From the NCBI GenBank assembly GCA_001600695.1, contig BCKQ01000011.1, positions 569,788 to 633,787 on the forward strand: a stretch of DNA of 64,000 nt, given 5' to 3'. A model generated the notes under the pieces. It ran no database searches and was not told where the DNA came from. It worked only from the letters and a program-made list of their open reading frames with translations. Source of the stretch: Ascoidea asiatica. Its lineage: Eukaryota; Ascomycota; Saccharomycetes; Ascoideales; Ascoideaceae. The stretch's first letter is position 1. Each line of letters starts with the position of its first letter. This document shows, piece by piece, positions 44,444-56,175 of the stretch. Position numbers and translations under genes: made by a program.

Positions 44444-45434
44444 TTTAGCAAATCGAATATATAAATTTTACGTACTTACGAACTAAGTATTAATCAATGA
44501 ACTTGTGCCAATCGATGATCTAAAAAGAAAACTAAATAAATTATAAAAAAATAAGAGGAAATCGATTTCTCTTATATGAATTCTGGATTTCTACGGGTTG
44601 CCGCAGAGCTATCGAGAATTCTGGAGAACTCTCAAAAAGTGCCAGGATTCCTTCGTAGAATCAGGGTGGCAATCAAGTTTACCTTGTAAATAGGGTTGAA
44701 AACTTGGTTCGAAATCAATTTAAATTCGGGTTCTAATTTGACCATAATAAAACCAAGCATCCCAGTTTCCAGTGGGGTAGGCAATCAAAATAATTGCGGG
44801 TAATAATTTTTAGTCCCTGCGCCGGATTCTGAATCGATTCTTAAGGGACTTGCGCCACTACTCTCCAGTTTTCTCCGAGACAATTCCATATACGCCGTGA
44901 GAACTATACCGTATCTCCACAAAAGTAGGCTTAGTGAATTCAACCATCCAGAAGGCGGACCAGCCCGGAGCCGATTGGACTTGCGGAGCTAAGATTTATC
45001 GAGATAGACGGGAAATCCTAGCTGCTCTTTTATTTTCTTCGTGACGAGTCGCTTAGCTTTAATATACTGTTAAAGGGGGTAGATAATGCCTGGTCCAAAT
45101 CGCCAGGTCTTTTCTACTTTGCACGCTATACCCGACGTAAACACGCAAGTCCTATGCCATATGACTACAGTATCACAGGATATCCAATTATCTCTGTACC
45201 TGTACAGAGACTCATGAATGGTCATATTAATTGATGTGTTCTGGCTGCCAGTTAATGTAAGTTTATCCAAGAATATATATATTTATGCCCAATTATGTAT
45301 CATTATGCATAATTGTACATAATCTATACCTATTATTGTATAATATATGACTCTGTTACGTCAAGACCTTCACTATATATGCTGTTACAACCAATAAATT
45401 CCCTAGTATATATAGTTCTCTATAATTTCCAACA
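44424..45434 (-). repeat. element 5 5' LTR
   Basis: Starts (minus strand) TGTTGGAAATT, the typical opening of Ty1-type LTRs, and ends CA at the primer site. TATA-like tracts lie in 45280-45420. A 66-codon frame at 45270-45070 has no support as a gene. Length is similar to the element 2 LTR. Confidence 0.6.
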
Positions 45435-45479
45435 CTCTGAACATTAATTAAACTTTTTTTTAACTCCATTATTAATTTA

Positions 45480-46440
45480 AATTATTTTATCATGGCAAGC
45501 TGTCGTTCTTTTGTCACATTAAAATGCTGTTTGCTTTGAAGTTCTTCATTAACTATTGTAGTTCATTGAATCAATTATATAATAAGCAACAGTCTTTTTG
45601 CTTAAATCATATTTAAAAAAAAAAAATTCTTTATGAACAAGATTTGTTGGCTCTAGTTTTCCCTGATGATTTTCATCATATGACGAAAGATTTTCTTCTA
45701 TACTTATGTCTTTGTTCTTTTTTTCAATAACTTCAGTCTCTCTATCTCTTTTAACGGAATCGCTTTTTATATCACCATCTTCATCAGCATCTTTTATTCT
45801 GTCTGTGTTTCGATTGTATCCAATATCACTAGTTTAGAATCTTTTGATTTATTTTTTAACAGTATTTGAATCCATATTTTAGTTGATCCTTTCAGAAAAA
45901 TCAAATATACCTTCTCAGTTTTATTCATTTTACGTTCCTTCACTTTCTAATACAGACATATGTAAATCCTTTGCAATCTCACTAGAATCAATTGCATAAA
46001 GAAAAGTATCTAAGAAATTGAAATATCTGAGCATTAATAATTTATCTGTCGGTGGAACATATAGCAAATAACCATACTAGTTTGCAGAACGTAGTATACC
46101 TAAACCTTCAACACATCTTCCGTTTAATTTCGAACTATAAAGTAAATTTGAAATAATAACCATTGAAACCAAAAGGATGTAGCTGTGTTGGTTTGACAAA
46201 CTTTTTTGACAAATAATTCCATGGACTACTTTTTAATTTATGCAATTACAATAAATTTCGCGGTTCAACAGAATATTTTGCTGTAAATAGCCAAAATTTA
46301 ATGCCTAAACCAGAACTTTTAAATTATAATGTGTTCATACATGACTGATTATTGAAAAATTTATCCTGTAAGGGTAAACCCATTTGGCTGAGCAGTATAA
46401 GCTGAATGAGATCTTCGCCTGCTTTCATTTTCACAACATA
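45480..46440 (-). pseudogene. element 4 integrase C-terminus and linker
   Basis: Broken frames read Y-G-Y-L-L-Y-V-P-P-T (the copia integrase C-terminal pattern) near 46060 and an acidic Lys/Asp-rich linker near 45650-45800. Directly left of the Tc1 insertion the integrase core reads S-A-Y-T-A-Q-P-N-G-F (usually Y-T-P-Q-x-N-G). Confidence 0.6.
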
Positions 46441-47821
46441 CAGTGGCTTCCAATTTCACGCCGTTTTGGAATCGCAGGTGTCAAAATTTTTGAAATAACT
46501 GTTTAAAATATTTATTCAATGACCCAGTATATAGTGTATATAGTTTATAAACATCATAAAACGCAGTTTATCTAAATCAGCAATTTGTACGAAATCAAAA
46601 AATATAGAGAATGTAGCAAAATGATCTCTTATTTACCTCTATTTTGAGGAGAATAAGAAGCCCTCTTACATTGCCGATCAGATTCGGATGAGAGTTGAAT
46701 CGGTTGAAACAATTATTAAAAGGCATAAACAGCTGCTCACACCTCCTAAACTTAGAGGAAAACCCAAGCTGTTAACAGATCGTGATTCTAGGGTGCTAAA
46801 GCAAGCTGATTTTGCAAAAAAAAACAGTTTCCGGGGTTGAATTACCGGGCCGTGGTTGCGCGAATACAACGAGAAAAGTCCGTCAAGAAATGGGAGTTTT
46901 CAGTTAAAAGACGGAGACAACCCCTTCTTGAATGATACTCATAAAAAAGTGGGCATGCTGTTTGCTAGAAAATAGCAAAATTCGACCGCTGAGGAATGGG
47001 TAAAGGTGGTCTGGTCCGATGAAAGTTCCATCGGTAGTACCTGTAGCTGGGGACAAAGATATGGGTTCATATTAAAAGACCAAAAAAACCTCTGCCAAAG
47101 ATTCGGAAACATTTAAGTTCCAATGACGGTAATCCAGATGGTATGGGCTACTCCTCCCTCAAAGGACTGGGAAAATTACATCAATCGGAGCAAGGAAGGT
47201 CTGCAAATTCCCTTTCGTATCACAACTGTTTAGAAGAAAATCTTTTTCCTTACATTTCTTCGAGTTTGGAAGGTAATGATCACCTGATATTTTTGCAGCA
47301 CAATGCCCCGACGTCGGCCTCTTCGAAAGAATTTTTCGATTCCAAAGGGTTGGTGGTGTTGGGGTGGCCTTCAAACTCACCAGACCTCAATCCCATTGAA
47401 AATTTGTGGTCAATTTTGAATGGATATCTTGCAAAAGAGTTTCCTGACCTTCACTCCTCTTTAAAACCCCGCAAAGTTCGATACCAGGATCTTCAAGAGG
47501 TAATTAACCACTGCTGGGAAAACATTCTAGATAGTGTCGTGGAAAACCTAATTTTCTGTATGCCCAAAAGAATGAAAATGGTTTTGGAGCAAAAAGGAGG
47601 CTCCATTCCCTGTTAGGAGATTTTTTTATTTCGCATCCTTTTTTTATTTATTTTTACATATTCATATTCTACAGATTTCTATCTACTTTTTTATATAATT
47701 TTATCGAATTTTACATTAATTCATTGTTTCAAAATTGTAGATTTTAAAAACAAAAAAAAATAAAATAAAATAAAACCCATCTTTAAAATCAAAAAGTGTT
47801 CAAACGTGTTGGGAGGCACTG
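46441..47821 (+). mobile_element. Tc1-like DNA transposon
   Basis: 1,381 bp flanked by TA on both sides (46439-46440 and 47822-47823). Terminal inverted repeats are CAGTGGCTTCCAA at the left and CAGTGCCTCCCAA (reverse complement) at the right. The copy sits inside the integrase of element 4; removing it and one TA rejoins the host frame, so it inserted later. Confidence 0.88.
46670..47616 (+). pseudogene. Tc1-like transposase
   Basis: Broken 5' half with an HTH-like region (K-L-L-T-D-R-D-S-R-V-L-K-Q-A) and V-W-S-D-E-S (first catalytic Asp, about 47010-47029). The 3' half is open from 47143 to 47616: W-P-S-N-S-P-D-L-N-P-I-E-N-L-W holds the catalytic Glu. The expected Q-D-N-A-P reads Q-H-N-A-P, so the second catalytic Asp is His. 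Confidence 0.85.
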
Positions 47822-47823
47822 TA

Positions 47824-49980
47824 TGTTATTGAATTCGTTACTCATATATTCAGTTGCTTGATCTGAAAATATTATGCTCATCCTATACTTAAATTGAATT
47901 TTACCAAAGTTCTGGTATAATTTAAAAACCAGATATACATCAGACTTTTTCTTAATAGAAAATATTAAAGCAAAACAGTAAATTGATCAAAAACAGAATC
48001 AAAAGAATCACCTACATTAAACCTATTTTAAGTTCTTAAAGCTCCAAATATATCTGGATTAACAACTTGAAGTGGTTCAGTAATGGCATGATACAGTTTC
48101 CTCAAGAAAAATTAGGTCTAAAGATTTAGATCCAAGACCTGATTGAAAATTATTTTTCTGATTATTTAAATGATGAATAACTCTATTATCTAAATTTTCA
48201 TTTAAACCCTTTTTAATTGATTCTCTAGTAATTTTTCACTTAACATAAACCAATTTTTCATGTAAATTACCAACTGGTTTTCCTAAATCATTTTTCAATT
48301 TAAAATATATTCCTAATGACAAAATATTGTTTTGAAACTTAATGGGAAATTTAACATTCGAATAGCTAATACCCAGGAAATTAGCATCCTTATCATCATC
48401 GGTTAATAGGAAACCTTTATTTCTGAATAAAATAAAAGAAATTAAAGTATTTAAGATTTTTCGAAAATTGTGACATTTTAGATTGAATAATTTAGCTTAT
48501 ATTTTTAATCGGCAAATTCACATTTTTCCTATTCCTACATGATCCGATGTAGGACCTGCAAACTCCTTTTTATTAGCATCCGCAGTACCAATCAAAAATT
48601 ATTTATTTTTGTAAGTGACATGGGAAAACCAGAATATAAAACTGTAATCTTGGCAAAGCCTTATATTGATATTAAATAGTCCTTCAAGATTCGCTTTTAA
48701 ATATTTTGAGATGTATCACATTGTTTGGAGTTTTCGAATTTGAAACAATAAGCTGTTTTATGACCTTTTCACTCCCATAAAATAACAAACAATGTTAGTT
48801 TGATTAATGGATTTCCTAACTTTTACTTTTTTACCATCATTAACATTCTTATTATTATTACTAGAATGAGCAGTAGAGCTTTCATTGAATGTCTCACCAT
48901 ATTGCTTTGAAGGGCTGTAATAAATTTATCTAAAGAAGGTTCTACACAAGATAAATTTTAAAATTCATAAATTTTCTCAGAAGTACAACCTAATGATCTT
49001 AGTAAAGGAGAAACAATTTGTTTTTTAGATAATGTATCATCCGGTCTAACCAATTTTTCTGTTAAAGCTTCAATTATAGTAAAAAATTCAGCGGGATCAA
49101 CTTCATTATTATATAGCAAATCAGGTAAATCATAATACACTTTAACATAAGTTCTTTACTTAGCCAATCTCATTTGAATAGTTAACAAGTTTTCTAATGC
49201 CGTTTTATAATGACAAATATGACTCTTATATTTATCATCAAGAATCCAATAGAAAATATGTTTTAGAGCACCATTTTGTTCCATTGAATGCTTAGTTCGT
49301 TTTCTTGAGACTTCACATAATCCAGTAGCTTCTAATCTAGTTGTTAAAGCATCAAAACAATTATAAAAATTATTTCTATTATTCAATAACCCGACCAGCA
49401 TAGCATGATATTTGGATTAATCAAATACAAACTTTACTCTAATTTGCGGAGACTATTATTCACCAGCATTATAAATACCCTGATTGCTACCTTCTTGATT
49501 AGTTGATCATACATTCTAAAAAAAATTTTTGGTTTATTATTTTTAGTTATCCTATTCGAAAGATCATCCGAATTAGAATGTGTTGGACCTTGTGATAAAT
49601 ACTATATATCAATTGTTTTCCCTTGCTTCTCTCATGTTTTTTCACCTTCTTAGCTGTGCTTTATATTAACTTTGATTATTCGGATCAAAATACAATTGAA
49701 GAATTACAATAGAATAGTGTAGTATTCCTTTTAGTTGCACAAACAAACATCTAGAATTGTGCTACGCAAATACTTTTTTGGCCATTAATGGTCGGTTGAC
49801 AAATTTCTGTCTCACACACTGAGTGAAAAGTTTCAGATAATTACAAAGGGCCTAAAAAATTTTTATGCTTTTCAAAAAACTTTTTTTTTTACAAGGATGC
49901 CGAATACCCTCCAAGAACTAGATGAGCATGTTGTAATTGTTAGAACCTCTTAGAATTTTTCATTTTTCAACTGCGACTTA
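47824..49980 (-). pseudogene. element 4 gag, protease and integrase N-part
   Basis: Frames 49401-49156 and 49140-48958 are capsid-like (D-L-P-D-L-L-Y, L-T-E-K-L, L-L-R-S-L-G-C-T) and align with element 2 Gag. An Asn-rich stretch near 48850 precedes a decayed knuckle. P-D-I-F-G-A-L-R-T near 48040 is the first catalytic region of integrase. Right beside the Tc1 insertion the frame reads I-F-S-D-Q-A-T-E-Y (second catalytic Asp). Confidence 0.65.
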
Positions 49981-50010
49981 CTTGCGCTAGCAAGAAAGCG
50001 CTACCGTTAC

Positions 50011-51150
50011 CATTTTCACTCAGAGAATTTTCAATGTTTTCCCTGCAATAGGTGACCCGCACATTTGAATCAGACTTTTACTAGCCAATTTTGGGTCTCG
50101 ATACAGAACACTAAGGTTTGGGGAATTTATACCAATAAACACATGTTCACAAAAAATTGTCTTATTGCCCAAAATAATGCTGCAGGATCGTTAGTAGTTC
50201 CATAATCAACACCTTTATTAAATAAGTGGAAGAGGTACGTCCACTCTTGAGTTAACAGTGTGATGCTACTTTTTTTTTATTTTATCAATATAATTTGGTA
50301 TGCCTCCACAACTTTGTTAGGGTTCTGTTATTCGTAGCTTTTATTGTTATGAGAAGTTTAGTTTTCCGCTTATTGAAAATCCTAACCGTGGCTGTTAGAT
50401 TCTGATCATTATTTTTACTATGTATTGTTATTTGTTGGTACGGCTTTTCAAATTATTTTCCAACTTAAATTTTGCAATTTTCCGCTATACTATGTACTGT
50501 GGAGTCTGATGGAGAATATTTATCCATTATTCAAAATTATTAATTATTTTTCTTTTTTAAATTGTTTTGTTTCTGTTATTTTACACTTTTCTTTGCTAAA
50601 TATTCAAATGGTATAACCTTATGAGTAATTAATTTGTAATTAATGTTCAATATTGAAATAATGTTTAGATTGTAAGTATTTGCTGTATATGTCATAAGAG
50701 CATATGGTTTAATGAAAAGATATATCATTACAGTTGAAGTCTCTTGTAATATGGTTGCAAGATATTTTACAGAAACATTTTTATTGCCTACAAATATCTC
50801 ATAACCTACGTTTTAATTTATTTAGTTGACACAATGATGAAGAACTAATTCCACCTAAGTTTGCCTTTTTAAATTCTTATTAAAAATTGTTTTGAAAAGT
50901 TTTTCAACTTGTTAATGTTTATTTTATGTAATAAAAGTTTTCAATAACTTTTTTTATCTTTGTTTATTTTATCTATTTTAAACTTATATAAATATATTAG
51001 ATTTTGACTTTTATTTATTTTAGTTTATATAGTTTTGAATTTTCAAGCTTTACATTTACTATTTTACACATAGTAGCACATAAGATTTATTATTATGCTA
51101 TTTAACCTGATATCCAATAACCCGAAAAATAGCGTAGCTCACACTAGTTA
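50011..51150. other. probable element 4 5' LTR and AT-rich sequence
   Basis: No gene. By position the 5' LTR of element 4 should begin near 50010, but I found no partner to prove it. AT-rich throughout. Confidence 0.35.
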
Positions 51151-53921
51151 AATTTTTCAGTATGTTCCAAGAATTATAGCATTATTTGATAAGAGTAGTG
51201 CTAAATGGCTTTCATGTATTCTTCTAATTCAGGGATTTGAGCCTTGCCTCTTCAACTCACAATAAAATAGTAGAGTCTTAATCTATTCGGGGAAAACATG
51301 TGCAGTTAGCTTCACATGTATATTTTTGAAAATGATGGCTAGTTTCGGAATTATATTTCCGGCGCCCTTGAAAGAAATGTACGCTTGTACAGAGATAGGC
51401 ATAGATCTTTCAATTTAAGGGATGCCGTAAAATCAGAGTATCACTTGCAAATGGGGTTAGCAAAAGCAAACGCTTTGAAAAACTGATCTATTATTGGGGA
51501 AAAGAAGTTGTTCCGTCGAACATGATTTCTAGAAAGGATAATCCCCAATTGAACTCCAATACGCGGAAAGTGGATATTTGGCTAATCTGTGGTGATTACT
51601 TTGAAAAAAAGCAACTTTTTTGAAAGACTACAAGTGAGTACCTTTCAAAATCAGCTTACCAAATTTTGAAGAAAAGCGTATTTTTGTTGATAATAACTTT
51701 GTAAATAATTAGGTATAATGGTATATTCTGAGTTACCTTATTTTTGATAGTTTTTAAATTTGTCAAAATCATCTTAATACGGCGGGATAGAGGGCTGTTT
51801 AAGACACGTGTGGCTGTGTTGGAGCTTTAAAACCAGATATTTTCTCATTACTTTTTGATTGTTATGTGGTTTTGACAACACTTGGATGATGACGTCACGA
51901 TATAATATCCCTCCGTTAAGTTATCGTTTTCCTAATAGGTAGTCCCCAATAAGTCCTGAGAGACTTGTAAAATGGTATCTCAGTTCAAAATACAAAAAGA
52001 AGTAGAAAAATTGATTAGCTATGACAAGATCTGCTAAGGAAACATGTAAAAAGGTAAAACAGTATTGACACTTAAATATAGAAAAACGAAATACTCTTAA
52101 TCAATTCTTTTATATAGTAAACTTCTCTTGGATACTGCGCATGCCGAAAGAATAAGTTTTGAAAAATATAAAACATACCGCAAAATAAGTACCCTTTATA
52201 ATGATTAGGCAGAGTGAGTAAATGAAAGGATATTTATATTAGTTACTAGAACCTTCCCGCTTAATAAAAACAGTAAGTTAAGATTCTTAAGAGCTGGAAC
52301 ACATGACTCTAACGAAGTCAAAAAATAAAAATATGTATCAAGTAAATCAGATATTTTGAGCCGTGTTAGGTTTTTACCAATGGAGGTAAGAGTAAAGGAG
52401 AAATTAGTATGAACTAAACGAGTAATATTGTTGGGTAATTGTGCCACTTACGGGCGGCCTTAGAAGGGCCATCATAATAATATGTAGGATAGGACCTATT
52501 AGTATTGTTAGTATTATTCAGAATACCTTGGACTTGTACTTTCACACTAATCAGTGTAGTATATACGTATAATTTCCTTTTGAATGTTAACAAAACGGAG
52601 TTAATAGTTGTGCTAGCTGATTTAAATCTTGTTGCTTTAACAATTTCGAACCATAAACTTATTGATCAACCAGTATGTGAAGGTGTCATAACTACACCAG
52701 TAGTTGATTTTGGAGTTTTGTTAGTTCTACCGTCAAAGCGAAATAAACAGTTATCATATTCGTCGTAGTTTCATGTGGAGAAGGATGGGTTGATTGAATA
52801 TTCAGTAGTTATTTTGATATGATAAGGCTGTTGGTGTTAACGATAGGATGCTGCTTGTAAGCATTTACAAAGTTCTACGAGGAAATTCATCAACTTATTG
52901 AAAAACGGTTCATTGAATTGTTCGTTGCTAATGCGGACAGCTGTTAATCCTTTCATAAAGTTCCGTATTTATTTGAGGTAATTGAAGGGCTTATTGTTTT
53001 GTTGGTCTTTTCCATAAGCAAGCGTATAAATAGTACTTAAAACTTGAAATGCATACTTGGCACGAATGGTTATCTTGGAGATTATTCTTTTCAATTTCAA
53101 ATCATCTTTGTTAAGCTAGTTAAGATATCGGGATTGTGCCATTTTTGAAAACTTCAAGCAGTTTAATCATACTACTTTCTGAAGCATCACTTAAATGATT
53201 GTTATAATATCCATTGAAACCAAAAACTGTTGACCATTAAAATTATTCCTTTTTTTTTATTTCCATAATCTCTATATAAAAATTTATATTAAACCATTGA
53301 GACATCAAGCTCTATTAATATTAATTTGCAAAATCAACAAGAAATATATCTCAAAGACATTGGTAACTATTTGCTATACGTAAATAGAACTGCCGGATAC
53401 TCGGGAGCCCAAAAACCAAGGAGGATATCGATTTCTACGTGATATCTTTGGAGTTCAAAATACATATTTAAACTCAATATAGAAGGTTGGATTCAGCACA
53501 TAAAATCTCAGAGAACTTTGAAACTAGAATTCAGTTGATCGAAGCTGCAAAGAATTTTCCGTTCACTTGGTGCAATCGGCCTTCCGCATAGGAAAGAAAC
53601 TTGTGAGAGCTAATCAGTAACTAATACCCCCAGTCAAGGCCCGTGACATCGACTTTTTTGCCAAGAACGGTTAAACCTACCAAAACATCAGGTACTCTAC
53701 ATCCTCATATTAAAGTCTTATATCAAATTAAGAACCACCAACTGCTTCGTATATTCAGTAACTGTAACATGAAACCGGCCGTGTCGGCTGAATCTCCTTC
53801 CCAATAACGCGAGTATTCCGCAATGATGTTCCGATTTTCCGGACTAACTTTTCCATTAGCCAATATAGACCATCCCAGTGGTTCTAGCCAATGCCATGAA
53901 ACATTGAAGTCGAGAATACGT
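51151..53921. other. decayed relic region
   Basis: No intact gene. Balanced-composition stretches at 51350-51560 and 53400-53920 look like old coding or transposon sequence. The minus strand near 53170-52850 reads as a helical, Lys-rich protein in broken phases, and an 80-codon minus frame sits at 52205-52447. None resembles a family I know. Confidence 0.4.
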
Positions 53922-55826
53922 TGTGAGACTCACATAGATCCTACTAACCCACTACGATACTTATTAACACCATGTGGGTGCGTGTTACTCAATATCAGGT
54001 TGAAAAGCTTAAGATTAAAAATTTAAAGTACCAACAAAATGTAACCAGCAAATGGGGCGGGGTGATCCACATATTACATTTCTTTTTTAATTGTCCATTA
54101 CTATATTGTTTTATAAAATGTTTTAATTGTTTATTAAATTTAATTTTTTGAATCGCTTAATTTTTTTGAAAATTTGAAATAACAAAAAAGAAATATAATA
54201 GTATTTATATATATTTTGAGGGCAGAAATACTTGAAAAAATAATTGATAACATTGTGGTAAAAGTAGGTACAAAGATAATTGGTGAAATTGTGAAATGTA
54301 AAATTGTAAAATAATTGTTAAAATTGTACTAGTTAAATTGTTGTTGAAACATAAAAAAAAGATAAAAATAAGAAATAATATGATTTTGTTGAATGTACAG
54401 CAGAATCGTAATTACAATAGAAAAATTATGAAAATTCATTGGTATTTAATGTAACATTTTAATACGCTGCATTAATTAAAGGAAATCCAATTTTTTTATT
54501 TTTAATTTTATTTGGATAAAAGATTTCTATTGCAGTTGAAATTTCTTGATTTGGATTAATAAATTGTTTTGTGGCGATACGATAAAACATCTTCTTTTGA
54601 AATTTAGGATAATAAATATTTTTCTTCATATTGAAAGTAAATGCTGGCATCGGAGTACCATTTTGACGTTCAAAACATAATTATAATGATCGACTTTAAA
54701 GTTAAAATAATTTTCTTTGAAAAGATTAATGAAAGTTTTAATTCTTTCTTTATTATTCGTTTCGGTTCTAAATTGGTTTAATCTTTTTTGATCTAAAATT
54801 GATTAAAGTTTTGAATAAATAATATATTTTGAAATGAAAATAGAAAACATTTCAAAATAGTTTGTATTTGTAAAAGAATACTTTCCTTATCTAGAAGATT
54901 GATCAATATGAATAAGAAAACAAACGTTAAAGAAACATTATTAAATGACATTTTATTTATTTTTTGATAATAATTTTTTAGTTTAATAGGTTGAGCTTTA
55001 ATTTGTTTTGAAAATGCTTGTGATAAATGATTATAATTTTTTTAAATTAAATGATATTGAGATACAAAAATAAATAATCCAAGTGCATTGTTGTAAAATT
55101 TGATGATAAATTTACTACTAAAAGACACATCTAAAATTTGTAATTCCATACAGATAATAATACCACTAGCTAGAGAAACTTTTAATGTTTTATTCTTCTA
55201 TAGATATTCGGAATAATTTAAAATTTTATTATCCTGTTCAAGAATTTTAAATATAATTGATGAATTTGAGGAAATAAAATATTGTGGTTGTGGAATTGAT
55301 GTAAATGGTGCTTGATTACTGGTTCGATAGTTTTCTGAGTCTGATTGAGACAATTATGAATCATTAATATGAATAAATGTGCGCATATTGAAAATTATAA
55401 GTTAATTTGATTGAATAATATAGAATGATGAATAAAGTAGAATTGGAAATATGTCAAATTCAGCTATATGTATATGGACTAAATTATTGACAAATTGAAA
55501 GAAAATGTGACTTATGAGACCAAATTACTGAATATCGCTAATAGTGGTTGTTTCTGTCCGAAGCTTTAATTGTTGGATTTTCACACTGACAAGATCACAC
55601 AACGGCATACATATTGACTTTGAAGTGATATGAATTAACAATAACATATGAAATTGAAAACAACGTTTACGCGCAGGAGGTGCATAATCCTGGAGTGGAT
55701 ATGAAAAAATAAAAAAAGCTAAATTATAGGCTAGCAGGGAACATCGCAATTGAAACCCTGATCCGATTAATCAGAGATGGCACTGAGCGATTTGTATTTA
55801 ATTTTAATCGAAATCGGTTCCTTACA
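53922..55826. repeat. second gypsy-type LTR, with insertion
   Basis: Starts TGTGAGACTCACA and ends CGGTTCCTTACA; homologous to 32410-33217 over both outer parts. The middle (about 54345-55560) has no counterpart in the other copy and appears to be an insertion. Solo LTR; no gypsy genes adjoin it. Confidence 0.75.
54459..55386 (-). pseudogene. unknown broken gene inside the LTR
   Basis: About 310 codons from an ATG at 55386, with at least eight stops and at least one phase change. The last open part is 54650-54459 (N-M-K-K-N-I-Y-Y-P-K-F, I-S-T-A-I-E-I-F-Y-P-N-K-I-K). It is Ile/Lys/Asn-rich, and no family is recognised. Length and composition are like the arm gene at 25353 but real homology is not shown. 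Confidence 0.4.
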
Positions 55827-56175
55827 GCCTCAATTGGGCCCATATTACAAGTAGTAACTGGTATGGAGGCCATTCGTATTCAGTAGGAAGGCTCATGCCA
55901 TAGTGGCGAATACTTGTTCAACATACGAAACTGTAGGCTACTACAACGCGACGACTGATGACCATTTCTTGAACTTCACCGAATACTTTGGCGACACAGT
56001 ATCAGGAGGAGTTTTCCGTTGCTGTGGGCATAGGCACAAGGCCTTATGCCGAAGGTTTGAACAACCAAGTTGTAGGCCAAACGCATTGGACCAGGCCGGT
56101 TGTAGCAGAGTAATATCAAGTCATGTGGTATTACCTAGAAACCAGGCAACGAGAACCATAGATTTCATATCATAG
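55827..56175 (+). CDS. unknown Cys-rich frame
   Basis: Open from about 55860 to a TAG at 56173-56175. The first ATG-type start is unclear (GTG at 55903). It contains R-C-C-G-H-R-H-K-A-L-C-R-R and C-R-P-N-A-L-D-Q-A-G-C. The composition is balanced, unlike the surroundings, so it may be a transposon or foreign fragment. No signal peptide and no family match. Confidence 0.3.

Larger units (their letters stand above)
43641..45434 (-). mobile_element. Ty1-like element 5 (short, GC-richer)
   Basis: A 5' LTR of about 1,011 bp (45434 down to 44424; starts TGTTGGAAATTATAGAG, ends TCTCTACA), then the primer site TGGTAGCGCCGCT (44423-44411), then only about 780 bp of internal sequence to a polypurine tract at 43641. 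No pol is present, so it is a deletion or non-autonomous form. Base composition is far richer in G+C than the other elements. It abuts truncated element 4. Confidence 0.65.
45480..50010 (-). mobile_element. Ty1-like copia element 4, truncated
   Basis: Minus-strand order: degenerate primer site and gag start (about 50010-49980), gag (49440-48900), nucleocapsid/protease region, integrase (about 48040-45950), then the start of the integrase-RT linker (about 45950-45480). It stops there without RT, next to the LTR of element 5. The Tc1-like element at 46441-47821 splits its integrase. Confidence 0.7.

Noticed and set aside
43702-44486. Plus-strand frames (77, 61 and 69 codons)
   Set aside because: They lie opposite the element 5 gag, which has the primer site and shared N-terminus; no independent support.
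54459-55386. Homology between the broken gene inside the second gypsy LTR and the arm protein
   Set aside because: Total length and a few words (I-Y-Y, N-K-I-K) agree, but the alignment by eye is no better than expected for two Asn/Ile/Lys-rich proteins.
55903-56175. Killer-toxin-like secreted protein
   Set aside because: Cys-rich, but no signal peptide, no Kex2-type processing sites in order and no family resemblance; toxin status is unsupported.
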